A DNA stretch of 64,000 nt, taken from assembly GCA_050949885.1 (NCBI GenBank), contig JBMNGO010000001.1:558001-622000 (forward strand), given 5' to 3'. This DNA comes from JBMNGO01 sp050949885. Lineage in GTDB: Bacteria; Bacillota; Syntrophomonadia; Syntrophomonadales; Syntrophomonadaceae. Positions 37,438-46,777 of this stretch are shown here, one piece after another (within the stretch, counting starts at the first letter, position 1; every line of letters begins with the position of its first letter). A program made the translations under genes and the position numbers. The notes under the pieces are model-generated. The model worked only from the letters and a program-made list of their open reading frames with translations. It made no database searches and was not told where the DNA came from.

Positions 37438-37917
37438 TCAGACCGTTAAGTCATTTTCTTCTTTTATATCGATGGCATTCTTCAGAAGCTTTTGGAGGAC
37501 AGCAGCAAAGACTGCAATCACCAGGGAAGCAAAGGAAATAACCATTCCGATTAATATGAGACCTGGAGCATCGTCCGCCTCTGCTATGAGATAGATGCAG
37601 GGCAGTTCGGCTACATACAGGGCGCTGATGGCGATGGCACAGTATTTGATATTCTTTAAAGCACTAACCGATAAATCCGAGAATGCTTTGTTTTGGTCAA
37701 TATAGGTCAGCAATTTAAAAGTCTGATACAGAGCTACGTAAAACGCTAGGGCGGTTGCATACATGCCGATTAAAAAGACGTATTTAATATAAAAAGCATC
37801 CGGTACTATCTGTGCCACATATTCCGATAGCTTGGGCAGCAAAAAGATACACAAAGCCAGGACAGGAAGTCCCATAAGAATAACAACGACCTTTAAAAAG
37901 ATGGTTTCTCTTTTCAT
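37438..37917 (-). CDS. DUF2975 family membrane protein
   Basis: The 159-residue protein has four hydrophobic segments (residues ~8-28, 44-66, 92-112, 120-144) and ends in a short acidic tail. The DUF2975 family is regularly paired with a small HTH protein, as here, and is thought to be a signalling or regulatory membrane partner. The start ATG 37917 has a GAGGTG site upstream. Confidence 0.88.
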   Translation of the reverse strand: MKRETIFLKVVVILMGLPVLALCIFLLPKLSEYVAQIVPDAFYIKYVFLIGMYATALAFYVALYQTFKLLTYIDQNKAFSDLSVSALKNIKYCAIAISALYVAELPCIYLIAEADDAPGLILIGMVISFASLVIAVFAAVLQKLLKNAIDIKEENDLTV

Positions 37918-38032
37918 AACAGCACCTCACTTAATTACTGCTATGATTATAATACCTTTTTTTATCGTTTTACAATAAATTTTTGTTGTAACTCAATCAG
38001 AAATTATTAACAGGGACATGACACAGGGGTGA

Positions 38033-38086
38033 CACAGGGGGACGGTTCTCTTGTTTCCAAGGAAACAAGAGAACCGTCCCCCTGTG
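38033..38086. repeat. 54-nt perfect palindrome with GGGGGACGGTTCTC arms
   Basis: Two exactly complementary 26-base arms (38033-38058 and 38061-38086) surround a 2-base centre, followed on the plus strand by a T-rich run. It carries the GGGACGGTTCT core and is the most perfect hairpin of the dispersed family here. It lies between two minus-strand genes. Confidence 0.9.
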
Positions 38087-38115
38087 TTTTTTGTTTTTGT
38101 GTGTTCTTGTGTTCC

Positions 38116-38802
38116 TTAAACGTAGCTAAATGTAATTTTTATTTTCCTAGTAGCAGGCTTTGTTTGGATAATATCATTTTGGGGTACTTTAGGTTTTTCC
38201 TGCACCACCGGAAGTTCTTCTGTTAAATAGATGATTTCCAGGGCAGGCTCACCCTCAATCAGTCCCACCCCATAAATAGTGTAGGTCATGCCCCCCTGAA
38301 ATGTTATGTTCTTTTGCGCCAAAATTATATCCAGATCACTGGCGCGTCTTAAATTGACATTATAGGTTTCAGGAGTTACCGATGAATAATCTGAAACTTC
38401 CGGATACCCAATGTCGCCGAACGCGCTATTGTCGTTTAAAAACAGGCTCAACCCGGGAGCGTCCGGAGACAGATTGGCAAAACGGATCCTCGCTTCCTGG
38501 GGAGGAACATCGGGGAATGCCTGTAATATTTGCACAGTTGACGGATTCGGCATTATCCCTGTCACTGCCAAATTTATTGCTTCACTGGGAGGAAGCTCCA
38601 CTTGGGTATCCAGGATAGGTTCGGTTCTGGTGCCGGCAGCAAAAACCTGAATTCTATTATTGCCCGGTCCTATCGGCAAGTAGCGGCTGACTTCTGTATA
38701 AGCCAGGTTTTCCGCCAGCAGTTCTTCATTAATTAATACGTCCACATTAGATACTCCCGGTAGCGCATGCAAAACTCTGATAAAAGAGTTAATTGTAGGC
38801 AT
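38116..38802 (-). CDS. DUF4397 domain protein
   Basis: The 228-residue product shows the DUF4397 pattern twice: IRVLHALPGVSNVDVLINEELL (residues ~8-30) with YLPIGPGNNRIQVFAAG, then IRFANLSPDAPGLSLFLND with SSVTPETYNVNLRRA and YTIYGVGLIEG. These are beta-sandwich proteins common in surface or spore layers; there is no signal peptide here. It ends with a basic tail (KPATRKIKITFSYV). Function is unknown. Confidence 0.88.
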   Translation of the reverse strand: MPTINSFIRVLHALPGVSNVDVLINEELLAENLAYTEVSRYLPIGPGNNRIQVFAAGTRTEPILDTQVELPPSEAINLAVTGIMPNPSTVQILQAFPDVPPQEARIRFANLSPDAPGLSLFLNDNSAFGDIGYPEVSDYSSVTPETYNVNLRRASDLDIILAQKNITFQGGMTYTIYGVGLIEGEPALEIIYLTEELPVVQEKPKVPQNDIIQTKPATRKIKITFSYV

Positions 38803-38972
38803 TTAAATCACATCCTATAACCAAATTTGTTATAGATTATTCGCCAGGAATAATAAAGGTGATTTTTCTACGCAACTTTAACCGTTTTGAATCAAGGCAC
38901 CTGGTAATTGTCGTATAACCCTTAGCCTATTGGTTAAGACTAATACCAAATACTTTTTTGGTGGAAATTTAC

Positions 38973-39074
38973 ATGGAAAATGAAATGGGCTTTTTCAGAG
39001 GATTATTTGTGGGCATTTTGCTGAGCATTCCCCTATGGGCCACAATCATATTGATCTATGTCTCTTTAAGGTAA
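38973..39074 (+). CDS. Very small single-membrane-span protein (33 aa)
   Basis: A frame from ATG 38973 to TAA 39072-39074 encodes 33 residues beginning MENEMGFFRGLFVG, with one hydrophobic helix (residues ~10-30). A GGTGG site lies 8 bases upstream. Composition is that of a genuine small membrane protein, but the evidence is only the frame, site and hydrophobicity. A dispersed repeat begins at the next base. Confidence 0.45.
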   Translation: MENEMGFFRGLFVGILLSIPLWATIILIYVSLR

Positions 39075-39102
39075 TGGAGAATCACGGGGACAGGTATCTC
39101 CA
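39075..39102. repeat. GAATCACGGGGACAGG repeat within TGGAGA/TCTCCA arms
   Basis: The short arms tggaga and tctcca bracket atcacggggacaggta. It matches the copy at 34001-34024. Confidence 0.7.
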
Positions 39103-39270
39103 TACCAACCATCCATAATAACCATGTTTTACCTATATAGCATCATACCTGCCGATTAACGGAATGATTGCTAAGAGTAATAGTCTTTTATAAAACATCA
39201 ATTTAGGCCTCCCTTTTATTAGTTGATAATAGGTTTCTACTATCTTTGTGAATTCCCTTCCACTGCGGTG

Positions 39271-39320
39271 CGGGGGACAAGGGACAGAAACAGGGGGACG
39301 GTTCTCTTGTGTCCCCTTTG
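39271..39320. repeat. GGGGGACGGTTCTCTTGTGTCCCC repeat region
   Basis: This contains gggggacaagggacag and then gggggacggttctcttgtg, the same core as the perfect palindrome at 38033-38086. Confidence 0.75.
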
Positions 39321-39446
39321 CTTTTAATTGGCAGAATCGGTAGAACTTTTTTCCTAAATAGTCAAAAAATATATACCAAACAGTCCACAAAGCGGTATAA
39401 TTAATACAAGTTTATGTCCACGACAACATTAAGGGGAGGGATTAGC

Positions 39447-39758
39447 ATGGCAGATGCAAATGCAGGTTCCAGGGCATTGGCTGCTGCTTCGCAGCTGGAG
39501 AAGATAGGATTTGTAGATTTTACGGTTGATCTGGTAAAGGGCGTATATCAAGTAATAGTCAACGCTTCCATGGAACAGTTGGAGGCTTATGCAGAACTGG
39601 TTACCAAGGTATCCAAGTCGTTACAGGAATACGAGGATGAAGTGCTGGGACCGGATGAAAAAGATAAGCAAGCAAAAGCGGAAAACTACATAAAAGAGGT
39701 TCTTGGGTTTAAAGAACAGGAAGCTTACACCTTGACAGATGATGTTTCCGCCGAATAA
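39447..39758 (+). CDS. Small helical hypothetical protein (103 aa)
   Basis: ATG 39447 has GGGGAGGG about 8 bases upstream. The product is soluble, largely alpha-helical and acidic at the C-terminus. It begins MADANAGSRALAAASQLEKI and continues FVDFTVDLVKGVYQVIVNAS, EQLEAYAELVTKVSKSLQ. The regular heptad-like pattern suggests self-association. I have a vague sense of similar proteins in other anaerobes but cannot name the family. It is a single gene with no partner on its strand. Confidence 0.7.
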   Translation: MADANAGSRALAAASQLEKIGFVDFTVDLVKGVYQVIVNASMEQLEAYAELVTKVSKSLQEYEDEVLGPDEKDKQAKAENYIKEVLGFKEQEAYTLTDDVSAE

Positions 39759-39902
39759 AAGGGAGTGAGTATTCGTATAAAATTGAGTAATATGTAAACT
39801 ATCTTATTGAAGACACGGTTACTATTAGCGTGAGGGGGATAGCCAGAACAGCAAAACAATTAAATATTTGTTGACTTCCCATAGCACGTTTTACCTAAAC
39901 TG

Positions 39903-40754
39903 TTATCTGCCTTGGTACTGGGGTTTTCTTTTTTCCAGAAATGCAGTCATACCCTCTTTTTGGTCTTCACTGGCAAATGCCAGAGAGAATAATGCATTCT
40001 CCATTGTTTCCGCACTATATATATCTACGTTGGCAGTATTTTGCAGAGCATATTTGGCCAACCCCAAGGCAACTGGACTGTGCTTGGCAAATGCTTGGGC
40101 CATCTTCAGAGTTTCTTCCATGAGTTTTTCGTCTGGTACTACTTTGTTTACAAGGTTTATTCTCAGCGCTTCTTCGGCAGAAATTATTTTGCCTGAGAAT
40201 ACCATCTCTTTGGCTTTGGCTATACCAACCAGCCTGGGCAGACGGGATAGTCCGCCTCCTCCAGGGATAATTCCTATGTTAATTTCAGGTTGGCCGAATT
40301 TGCCAGACTCTGCGGCTATCCTGATGTCACAGGCCATGGCCAATTCACATCCACCGCCTAAGCAATGACCCGCAATAGCTGCTATAATTGGTTTCCTGCA
40401 TTTTTCCATTCTAAATGTTAGCTCCCATAGAGAAACTCTGTTAAATGTTTCTAGGGCTGAATTCTTAAGTAACGCTGCTATATCAGCACCTGCAGCAAAT
40501 ACCTGGGGACCGCCGGTGAGTATTATTACCCTTACTTCTGGGTCATTCTCCAATTTTACTATGGCATCAAAGAGTTCTTGCCTTAACACAAAGTCTATGG
40601 CATTTTTCGCTTGCGGCCGGTTTAAGGTTATTAGGCCAACTTTCTCTTCGGGTTTTATCTCAACAATAATAGTACTGAATTCCAATTTCTTTATGATTTG
40701 TCTTTGCTGTACGCTTGTGCTCGAAGGTTCGGCAATGACGGTGCCCGGTTCCAT
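39903..40754 (-). CDS. Enoyl-CoA hydratase (crotonase), both catalytic Glu present
   Basis: The 283-residue protein is a crotonase with a ~30-residue N-terminal extension. The oxyanion-hole regions are FAAGADIAAL and HCLGGGCELAM; the two catalytic glutamates are in GGGCELAM and GQPEINIG, as in true hydratases. It should hydrate a 2-enoyl-CoA such as crotonyl-CoA to the 3-hydroxyacyl-CoA. It lies on the same strand as a second crotonase, a TAXI-TRAP uptake system and a CoA-transferase. Confidence 0.92.
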   Translation of the reverse strand: MEPGTVIAEPSSTSVQQRQIIKKLEFSTIIVEIKPEEKVGLITLNRPQAKNAIDFVLRQELFDAIVKLENDPEVRVIILTGGPQVFAAGADIAALLKNSALETFNRVSLWELTFRMEKCRKPIIAAIAGHCLGGGCELAMACDIRIAAESGKFGQPEINIGIIPGGGGLSRLPRLVGIAKAKEMVFSGKIISAEEALRINLVNKVVPDEKLMEETLKMAQAFAKHSPVALGLAKYALQNTANVDIYSAETMENALFSLAFASEDQKEGMTAFLEKRKPQYQGR

Positions 40755-40971
40755 TCACCTCATCCTCTCGAAATTTGATACCGGTTGTCGGTTTCTTTCT
40801 CCAGATGTGTAATCATACCAGCATTTTCAGGTCTTCAAATTGCACATAAAAGGTTAGGTTTTATTGTTTACTAGTACGAAAATAATAAATTTGCAGACGA
40901 TGATTAAATAGATTGTAGAATTATTAGCCTTCACTACTGTGCAAAATAATTCATAACGAAGCTTTATCGCG

Positions 40972-41739
40972 CTACTTTAGTTTCCAAACTGGTTCTCGTT
41001 TCTCAAAAAATGAATCTCTACCTTCTAGCACATCCTCAGAATTCATGATAGGCGGAAACAGTTCTTCCATGATAGATACTAGCTGCTCGTAATCTAGGTT
41101 TTGCCCTTTATAAAACGCTGTCTTAATAGCTCTTACTGACATCGGTCCCAGTTTGCATATTTGGTAAGCTATTTCCTCAGCACGTTCCATTAGGATTTCT
41201 TGTGAAGCTATTTCGTTAATTATCCCCATCTCATATGCTTGTTTTGTTGTAAGCCTTGAACCGGTTAGCATCAAATATAAAGCATGGCTGCGTAACATGT
41301 GTTTGGTAATTAGTGAAGCAAAACTGGTTGGCAAATTAAATCTCGGCTCTGGTAAGGCGAAACTAGTACCTTCTGCGGCAATTTTTATATCGCATTCTAA
41401 TGCCAAATACATTCCGGCCCCTGGTATATAGCCATGTAATGCTCCAATGATTGGCTTACTAACGTCATAAAAATTTGGACTAACCCTATTAGTTCCAAAT
41501 ATGACTGAGTCAGCAGGCTTCCAGTTGCCATGCTTTCTTTCAATTTCTTTAAAATCGTACCCACCACAGAATGTATTTCCGTTTCCTCTTAATATGGCAA
41601 CCCATGCTTCATCATCATCACGAAACTCTATCCAGGCTTTTATTAACTGGCCAGCCATCTCGGTGTTTATCACATTTCCCTTTTCCGGACGGTTTAGTGT
41701 TATATACGCAATTCGCCCAACTCTATGGTACAAAATCAT
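40972..41739 (-). CDS. Crotonase-family protein lacking one hydratase Glu
   Basis: The 255-residue product has the crotonase fold (YITLNRPEKGNVI, NTFCGGYDF, GYIPGAGMYLALECDI, LPEPRFNLPTSF). In the position of the first catalytic Glu (GGGCE) it has GAGMY, while the second (LPEP) is kept. It may therefore catalyse an isomerisation, hydrolysis or other crotonase-type reaction. The start ATG 41739 has GGGAGG upstream. It is 40 bp downstream of the TRAP permease gene and probably in its operon. Confidence 0.88.
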   Translation of the reverse strand: MILYHRVGRIAYITLNRPEKGNVINTEMAGQLIKAWIEFRDDDEAWVAILRGNGNTFCGGYDFKEIERKHGNWKPADSVIFGTNRVSPNFYDVSKPIIGALHGYIPGAGMYLALECDIKIAAEGTSFALPEPRFNLPTSFASLITKHMLRSHALYLMLTGSRLTTKQAYEMGIINEIASQEILMERAEEIAYQICKLGPMSVRAIKTAFYKGQNLDYEQLVSIMEELFPPIMNSEDVLEGRDSFFEKREPVWKLK

Positions 41740-41779
41740 CTAATGAACCTCCCTCTAACCTCTACCCATCTTGGAATTT

Positions 41780-43738
41780 TTATAGTTGCACTGTACTAAC
41801 TTTACTAATCGATTTTTTTTGAAAATAAGCTAAACCAAATCCTATTGCCATAGCAGTGATTCCTAGTACATCAGTAATAGTTTCAGGTATTGCTATTGCA
41901 GCTCCCCCAATGATAAAAATGAATCTGATCAGATAACCGGAAAAAGCTTTTTTTAATTCCCCAATTACGTATAGATAACCTGAGATGCCACAGATCAATG
42001 ATACTATTCCTACTACTACTAAAATAATGTCCATTAGAACAGCTAAGCTAATTCCTTCCTGTAAAATTACTTGAGGAGAGAGGACAAAAAAGAACGGCAG
42101 GAAGTATATAATGATTCCTATTTTTACTGCTTGAAACCCCGTCTTAATTGCGTTGCTACCTGCAATGGAGGCTGCCGTGTACGCTCCCAGGGCAACTGGT
42201 GGAGTAATATAGGAAAGCATACCCCAGTAAAAGACGAATAGATGCACTCCCATGGGATTCATGCCCAAACTAGTCAGAGCTGGCACCAATACTACTGCCA
42301 AAAAAACATAAGCTGCGGTGACTGTCATTCCAAACCCTAATATAAAACTGGTTAATGCACCTAACAATAAGAGTAATGCTACATTGCCTCCAGCTAAAAA
42401 TACTAATTCCCTTGAGAAAGCCTGAGCCATACCAGTAAGTGAAAGAGCTCCGATTATTAAGCCTACCCCTGTTAATATGGATACCAGTTCCAACAAGACT
42501 TTTCCATTGTCTATAATAAACTCAAAAATATTGGATATTGTTAAAATAAATTCTCGTTTCACTATTCCACAAGCCAATAAAACAATAGACGCATAATAAG
42601 GAGCCCAGGCTTCTACCTGCAGATAAAACAATAAATACACCAATAACGCTATTGAAAAAAGGTAATACCATCCATTTTTTAGAGTGGCCCTTAGAGATGG
42701 TATTTGTGTTTCATCAGTAATACCTTTTATTCCTTTTATGGCCGCATAACAGTCAACCTGCAGAAAAAGGCTAAAATAATATAAGATTGCCGGTATTGCC
42801 GCCGCAATTACAATTTCCACATAAGGCACAGATAGAAAAGAGGCCATTATAAAAGCAGTGGCACCCATTACTGGAGGCATAAGTACTCCACCAGTAGATG
42901 AGCAGGTCTCAATAGCGGCAGCAGTCTCCGAATCGTATCCGCTTTTCTTCATTGTCGGAATAGTAACAGAACCAGTTGTAATAATGTTGGAAATAACGCT
43001 TCCGCTTATAGATCCCATAAATGCACTGCTTACAACTGCTACTTTAGCAGGTCCGCCTCTCATTCTGCCCATTAAAGATAATGCCAAATCCATAAAAAAT
43101 TTTCCGCCACCGGTTGCTTGCAGTGTTACTCCAAAAATCAAAAACCCAACTACAAGTTCGGAAAAAACTTTGAGAGGAAGCCCTATAGCACTCTGTTCGC
43201 TTAGAATATGATACTTGGCCGTATCAATTAGATTAAATCCTTGACCCGAGATCCAGGTTGGCATATAAGGTGCAAAAAGAGGATAAATGGAAAAAATTAG
43301 GACTACACCAGCAAGTATTGGGCCTGCCGATCGTCTTAATGCTTCCAATATTAACGCCCACAGAATTATTGATATAATAGTGGCTAACAAGGGGGCATTA
43401 AATTCCCAAGCCGACAATATAATTGTCATGCCATGATATGCAAAATATAATGCGCAAGCAAAGGTTACTATGCATAGTACGTTATCATACCACGGGATCT
43501 TATTTTTGCTGTTTTTTCCGGCAGGATATACAATAAAACTAAACGGTAACAAAAGTCCTATCAATAAATACAGGTACCTATTGTATATAATAGCTTTTCC
43601 AAACAGACTAATATGAAATACTTGCATGATTGTTAGTAGTATGACCATGGCCGAAGACAATACAAATAGATACTTATATACCTTAGGCAGTTTTCTTGTT
43701 TTCGAGTTCTGTTTATCCAGCTCTTTTTCTTGGTTCAT
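41780..43738 (-). CDS. TRAP transporter fused permease (4TM/12TM, TAXI type)
   Basis: The 652-residue protein has about 16-18 hydrophobic segments and the TAXI-type fused permease pattern: DLALSLMGRMRGGPAKVAVVSSAFMG, SGSVISNIITTGSVTIPTMK, TCSSTGGVLMPPVMGATAF and, in the second half, LGFGMTVTAAYVFLAVVLVPAL and ITPPVALGAYTAASIAGS. It drives sodium- or proton-coupled uptake of an organic acid delivered by a periplasmic-type binding protein, here the adjacent TAXI gene. Its ATG at 43738 is 97 bp after that gene's end. Confidence 0.95.
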   Translation of the reverse strand: MNQEKELDKQNSKTRKLPKVYKYLFVLSSAMVILLTIMQVFHISLFGKAIIYNRYLYLLIGLLLPFSFIVYPAGKNSKNKIPWYDNVLCIVTFACALYFAYHGMTIILSAWEFNAPLLATIISIILWALILEALRRSAGPILAGVVLIFSIYPLFAPYMPTWISGQGFNLIDTAKYHILSEQSAIGLPLKVFSELVVGFLIFGVTLQATGGGKFFMDLALSLMGRMRGGPAKVAVVSSAFMGSISGSVISNIITTGSVTIPTMKKSGYDSETAAAIETCSSTGGVLMPPVMGATAFIMASFLSVPYVEIVIAAAIPAILYYFSLFLQVDCYAAIKGIKGITDETQIPSLRATLKNGWYYLFSIALLVYLLFYLQVEAWAPYYASIVLLACGIVKREFILTISNIFEFIIDNGKVLLELVSILTGVGLIIGALSLTGMAQAFSRELVFLAGGNVALLLLLGALTSFILGFGMTVTAAYVFLAVVLVPALTSLGMNPMGVHLFVFYWGMLSYITPPVALGAYTAASIAGSNAIKTGFQAVKIGIIIYFLPFFFVLSPQVILQEGISLAVLMDIILVVVGIVSLICGISGYLYVIGELKKAFSGYLIRFIFIIGGAAIAIPETITDVLGITAMAIGFGLAYFQKKSISKVSTVQL

Positions 43739-43835
43739 TACAATTCATTCCTTTTTTAATTATTACTTTACTGCAATGGGTTTAGAAGGCATATCAATGC
43801 CTTCTAAACCTATGCGCGGGTAAGGAATTGCAAAG

Positions 43836-45001
43836 CTAGTTAATGGTTTCCCACTTTTTAAGCCAGAAACTGCTAAACTCGTTAGCTTTTATCTGTTTTT
43901 CAGCAGCTTCGGTCACTGCTTCATCAAAGGCTTTTTGGAGCTTTTGGCCGCGTTCAATTAATGCATCATTGTATTTCTGGTCTTCATCGGTCCAAATCCC
44001 CAACTCTTTAAAGTATTTTATCGCCCCGTCATGATAGGGTACCTTCCATTGTTTAACCAATCTATCCTCAGTCCATGCAACCAAACCTGGATGGGCGTCT
44101 TTAAAATCATCGTAGTTTTGCAATATTAATTTGACCATGTTATACACTAATTCCTCGTCAAGATCAGCATAACTGACCAACAATGGGTAAGGATAACTTC
44201 CTCCCGCCAGCGGCTTCTCAGGAGTTGCATCTACTCCCCTGGTAAAATCATGTGGTAACATATAAGGACAGACTTCCTGAAGTCTTTTCCATCCTTCTAC
44301 ATCATCAGCAGGCATTGGTAAGAATACTGCTCCCTGAGGCATACCATCCATTTCAATAAAGGTACTAGCATCACTAAATCCATAACACACATCTACTGTG
44401 CCGTCCTTCAATGCACTCATCGAAGCTGTATAGTTAGGGAATTCTATCTTCTGCACATCATCCCAAGTCAAGTTCGCAAAAGCCAGCGCAGCTGTTGTAG
44501 GAACATTAATACCGGGTGCTCCTGTTGACCATGGAACTTTTTTACCTTTTAAGTCATATAATGTCTTTATTCCTGATGATTCTTTAGCATATAACCCAGC
44601 TCCGGTGTCGGACAGGCCCCCAAATACCATACGAATATCCTGCGGACCCCATTCTGCACTGGAAAATTCCTCTATTCCCTCAAAAGCTAAGTATACGCCA
44701 CCTCCGCTGCAAGAAAAAAATGAGCAGTCCCATTTCTAACCGGTGAAAGCCTTGCCATGTCGGTTCCTGAAGGTATTACTCGCAACGTAATGTCGTTGTT
44801 CTTTTTAAGGGCACCAGCAATAGCTGCACTCTGAATGTATGCGGTTCCACCAATGTCATAGGATGTCCAGGTTATTATATTGGGCATAGATGATTGATCT
44901 GCATTATTGCCGCCACTGCTTGATTGGTTACCACCGCATCCTGTTAGACATAAGATCATAACCAATAAGATAGATAACAGAATACTCCGTTTTTCTTTCA
45001 T
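43836..45001 (-). pseudogene. TAXI-family TRAP solute-binding lipoprotein, frameshifted at a homopolymer
   Basis: The N-terminal part (from ATG 45001) is a lipoprotein signal with lipobox LTGCGG, then NIITWTSYDIGGTAYIQSAA and SGTDMARLSPVRNGTAHF. At seven consecutive A (plus-strand 44714-44720) the frame is lost and stops at 44687. The family sequence resumes in another frame as SGGGVYLAFEGIEEFSSAEWG and continues to 43836. One extra base, or two fewer, in the A run restores ~388 residues. The protein would capture an organic acid outside the cell for the adjacent TRAP permease. It is either inactivated, corrected by slippage at the run, or a sequencing error. Confidence 0.88.
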
Positions 45002-45176
45002 GATACCTTTCCCTCCCCTTGCGCTTTGTTAGTTTTTATGCAATCCAAAAATTTTACTACTTTCTTTACCCTCCCTTCGTTTCTTAGATATATCCTTTTG
45101 CTATTCTGAAAATTAAAGGATATTTATAATCTGTTTGGCAGAAGCTTTCATCCTTCATTTATTAACGATAATGAAA

Positions 45177-46393
45177 TCAAATTCTATTCGTTCGGGTCCA
45201 TATTCCATATTTTTGAGCCGCCTTAATTAAGTCATCTCTAAAGTCCGGATGTGCAATCTTTATCAACTTTTCAGCCCTATCCCAAACAGGACATCCTTGT
45301 ATGTAAACCTTTCCGTATTCGGTTACAATGTACATGGGAAATACCCTGGAATCAGTAACTACTGATCCTTGCGGCAAAAAGGGCACGATCCTCGAAACAA
45401 CCTGTCCATCTTTCAGTTTTCTTGTTGAAGGCATGCAGAGGAATGACTTTCCACCTTCTGAATAAAATGCGCCCATCATAAAATCAAGTTGTCCCCCAAT
45501 TCCTGACACTTGGCGAAAATCGACCATTTCAGAAGAAACTTGACCAAATATGTCAATCATTAAAGCGTTGTTAACTGAAACCTGTTTATCATTTAAGGCA
45601 ATCTGGAAAGGGTTGTTGACTATATCTACAGGGTAGGTCGCACAAAGAGGGTTTAGGTGTAAAAAATCATAAAGCTTTTCTGATCCAATAGCAAATGTAT
45701 AAACCATTTTTCTTTTGCCCCAATTTTTATACTTGCCAGTAATTTTTCCGTTTTCAAACAAATCGATATAAGAATCGCATATAAGCTCACTATGTACACC
45801 CAGGTCTTTTATGTCACTTTCAGCTATAACTTTTCCAATATAGTTTGCCAATTTGCCCAAACCAAGCTGCAAACAACTGCCATCTTCAATCTCTTCTACA
45901 ACGTATTCGGCTATTCTTTTTTCCACATCGCCTGCATCAATGTCATACGGAATGGAAACTAGCGCTTCGTTTGTTCCTTCTACTACATAATCTACCTCTG
46001 ATATATGAATCCCTTCTTGTTCCCCACCTAGGCATATGGGGGCCTTGTCATTAGTCTCGACTATTACAATATCAGCTGCATCGCAAATAGCCCGCGTGTA
46101 CGAGCAGGATACTCCAAAGTTAAAGAACCCGTTTTTATCCATTTCTGTGGTAGCAATAAAAGCCACATTTATCGGGGGGTTTCCCCTTCTAATATGTAGA
46201 GGCCAATGCGAATAACAACCGGGGATAAGCTGGGATCTGTCCTCTAACGGTCTTTCAACAAAGCTTTTGAAAGAAGTATTCCACATTATATTTTCAAATT
46301 TGGGTTCTACCAGTGCTACTTCCGGAATGCGAAACGGCGATGATCCTCTGACTTTAACACCAACAAGTTCATCAGCTCTTTTCGCTAAAGCCC
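45177..46393 (-). pseudogene. Acetyl-CoA hydrolase/4-hydroxybutyrate-type CoA-transferase, 5' end removed by IS3
   Basis: The frame is open from the IS boundary at 46393 to the stop at 45177, giving 405 residues. Family motifs are RADELVGVKVRGSSPF near the break, GVHSELICDSYIDLF (catalytic Glu) and GIGGQLDFMMGA. Comparison with the usual ~435-450 residues suggests that some 40 N-terminal residues are missing. The intact enzyme would move CoA from acetyl-CoA to a carboxylic acid, fitting the crotonases and TRAP uptake genes downstream. Without its start it is probably inactive unless a downstream start is used. Confidence 0.88.
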
Positions 46394-46460
46394 TGACCTA
46401 TACCCGATTTGTCGGACACACAGTAGTTAGGTAAAATAACAACTGTGGAGGGATTAACAA

Positions 46461-46748
46461 ATGGGGAACAAGGGAAAGCGTTATGACGCGGAATTTAAGG
46501 CGGATGCAGCCAGATTGGTGAAAGAAAGCGGCAGATCAGTTGCCAGTGTGGCAAAGGACCTGGGGGTGAATCCCCAAACCTTGAGAAATTGGCTACGAGA
46601 TAACAAGAAACAATCTTCTGATAAAGCAAGACTAATTGAGTTGGAAGCTGAATTAAGGGCTGAAAAGCGAAGAACAGCTGACTTAGAGGAGACTGTAGCA
46701 ATATTAAAAAAAGCTGCGGCCATCTTCGCGACAAACAACCGGAAGTAA
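46461..46748 (+). CDS. IS3-family transposase OrfA (copy 1)
   Basis: The 95-residue protein has a helix-turn-helix (SVASVAKDLGVNPQTLRNWL) and a C-terminal leucine-zipper-like helix (LIELEAELRAEKRRTADLEE). Seven consecutive A at 46706-46712, read TTA AAA AAA GCT, form a typical slippery site for -1 frameshifting into orfB, whose frame is open through this point. The OrfAB fusion would be the active transposase. Confidence 0.93.
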   Translation: MGNKGKRYDAEFKADAARLVKESGRSVASVAKDLGVNPQTLRNWLRDNKKQSSDKARLIELEAELRAEKRRTADLEETVAILKKAAAIFATNNRK

Positions 46749-46777
46749 GCTATAAATTTATCAAGGAACACAGCTCC

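Noticed and set aside
39133..39390. 85-residue minus-strand frame
   Set aside because: It passes through a dispersed repeat and lacks a convincing ribosome binding site.
43836..45001. Two separate genes (short lipoprotein and solute-binding protein) instead of one frameshifted gene
   Set aside because: The two parts join seamlessly into the standard TAXI protein when one base is added to the A run, and the second part has no start signal.
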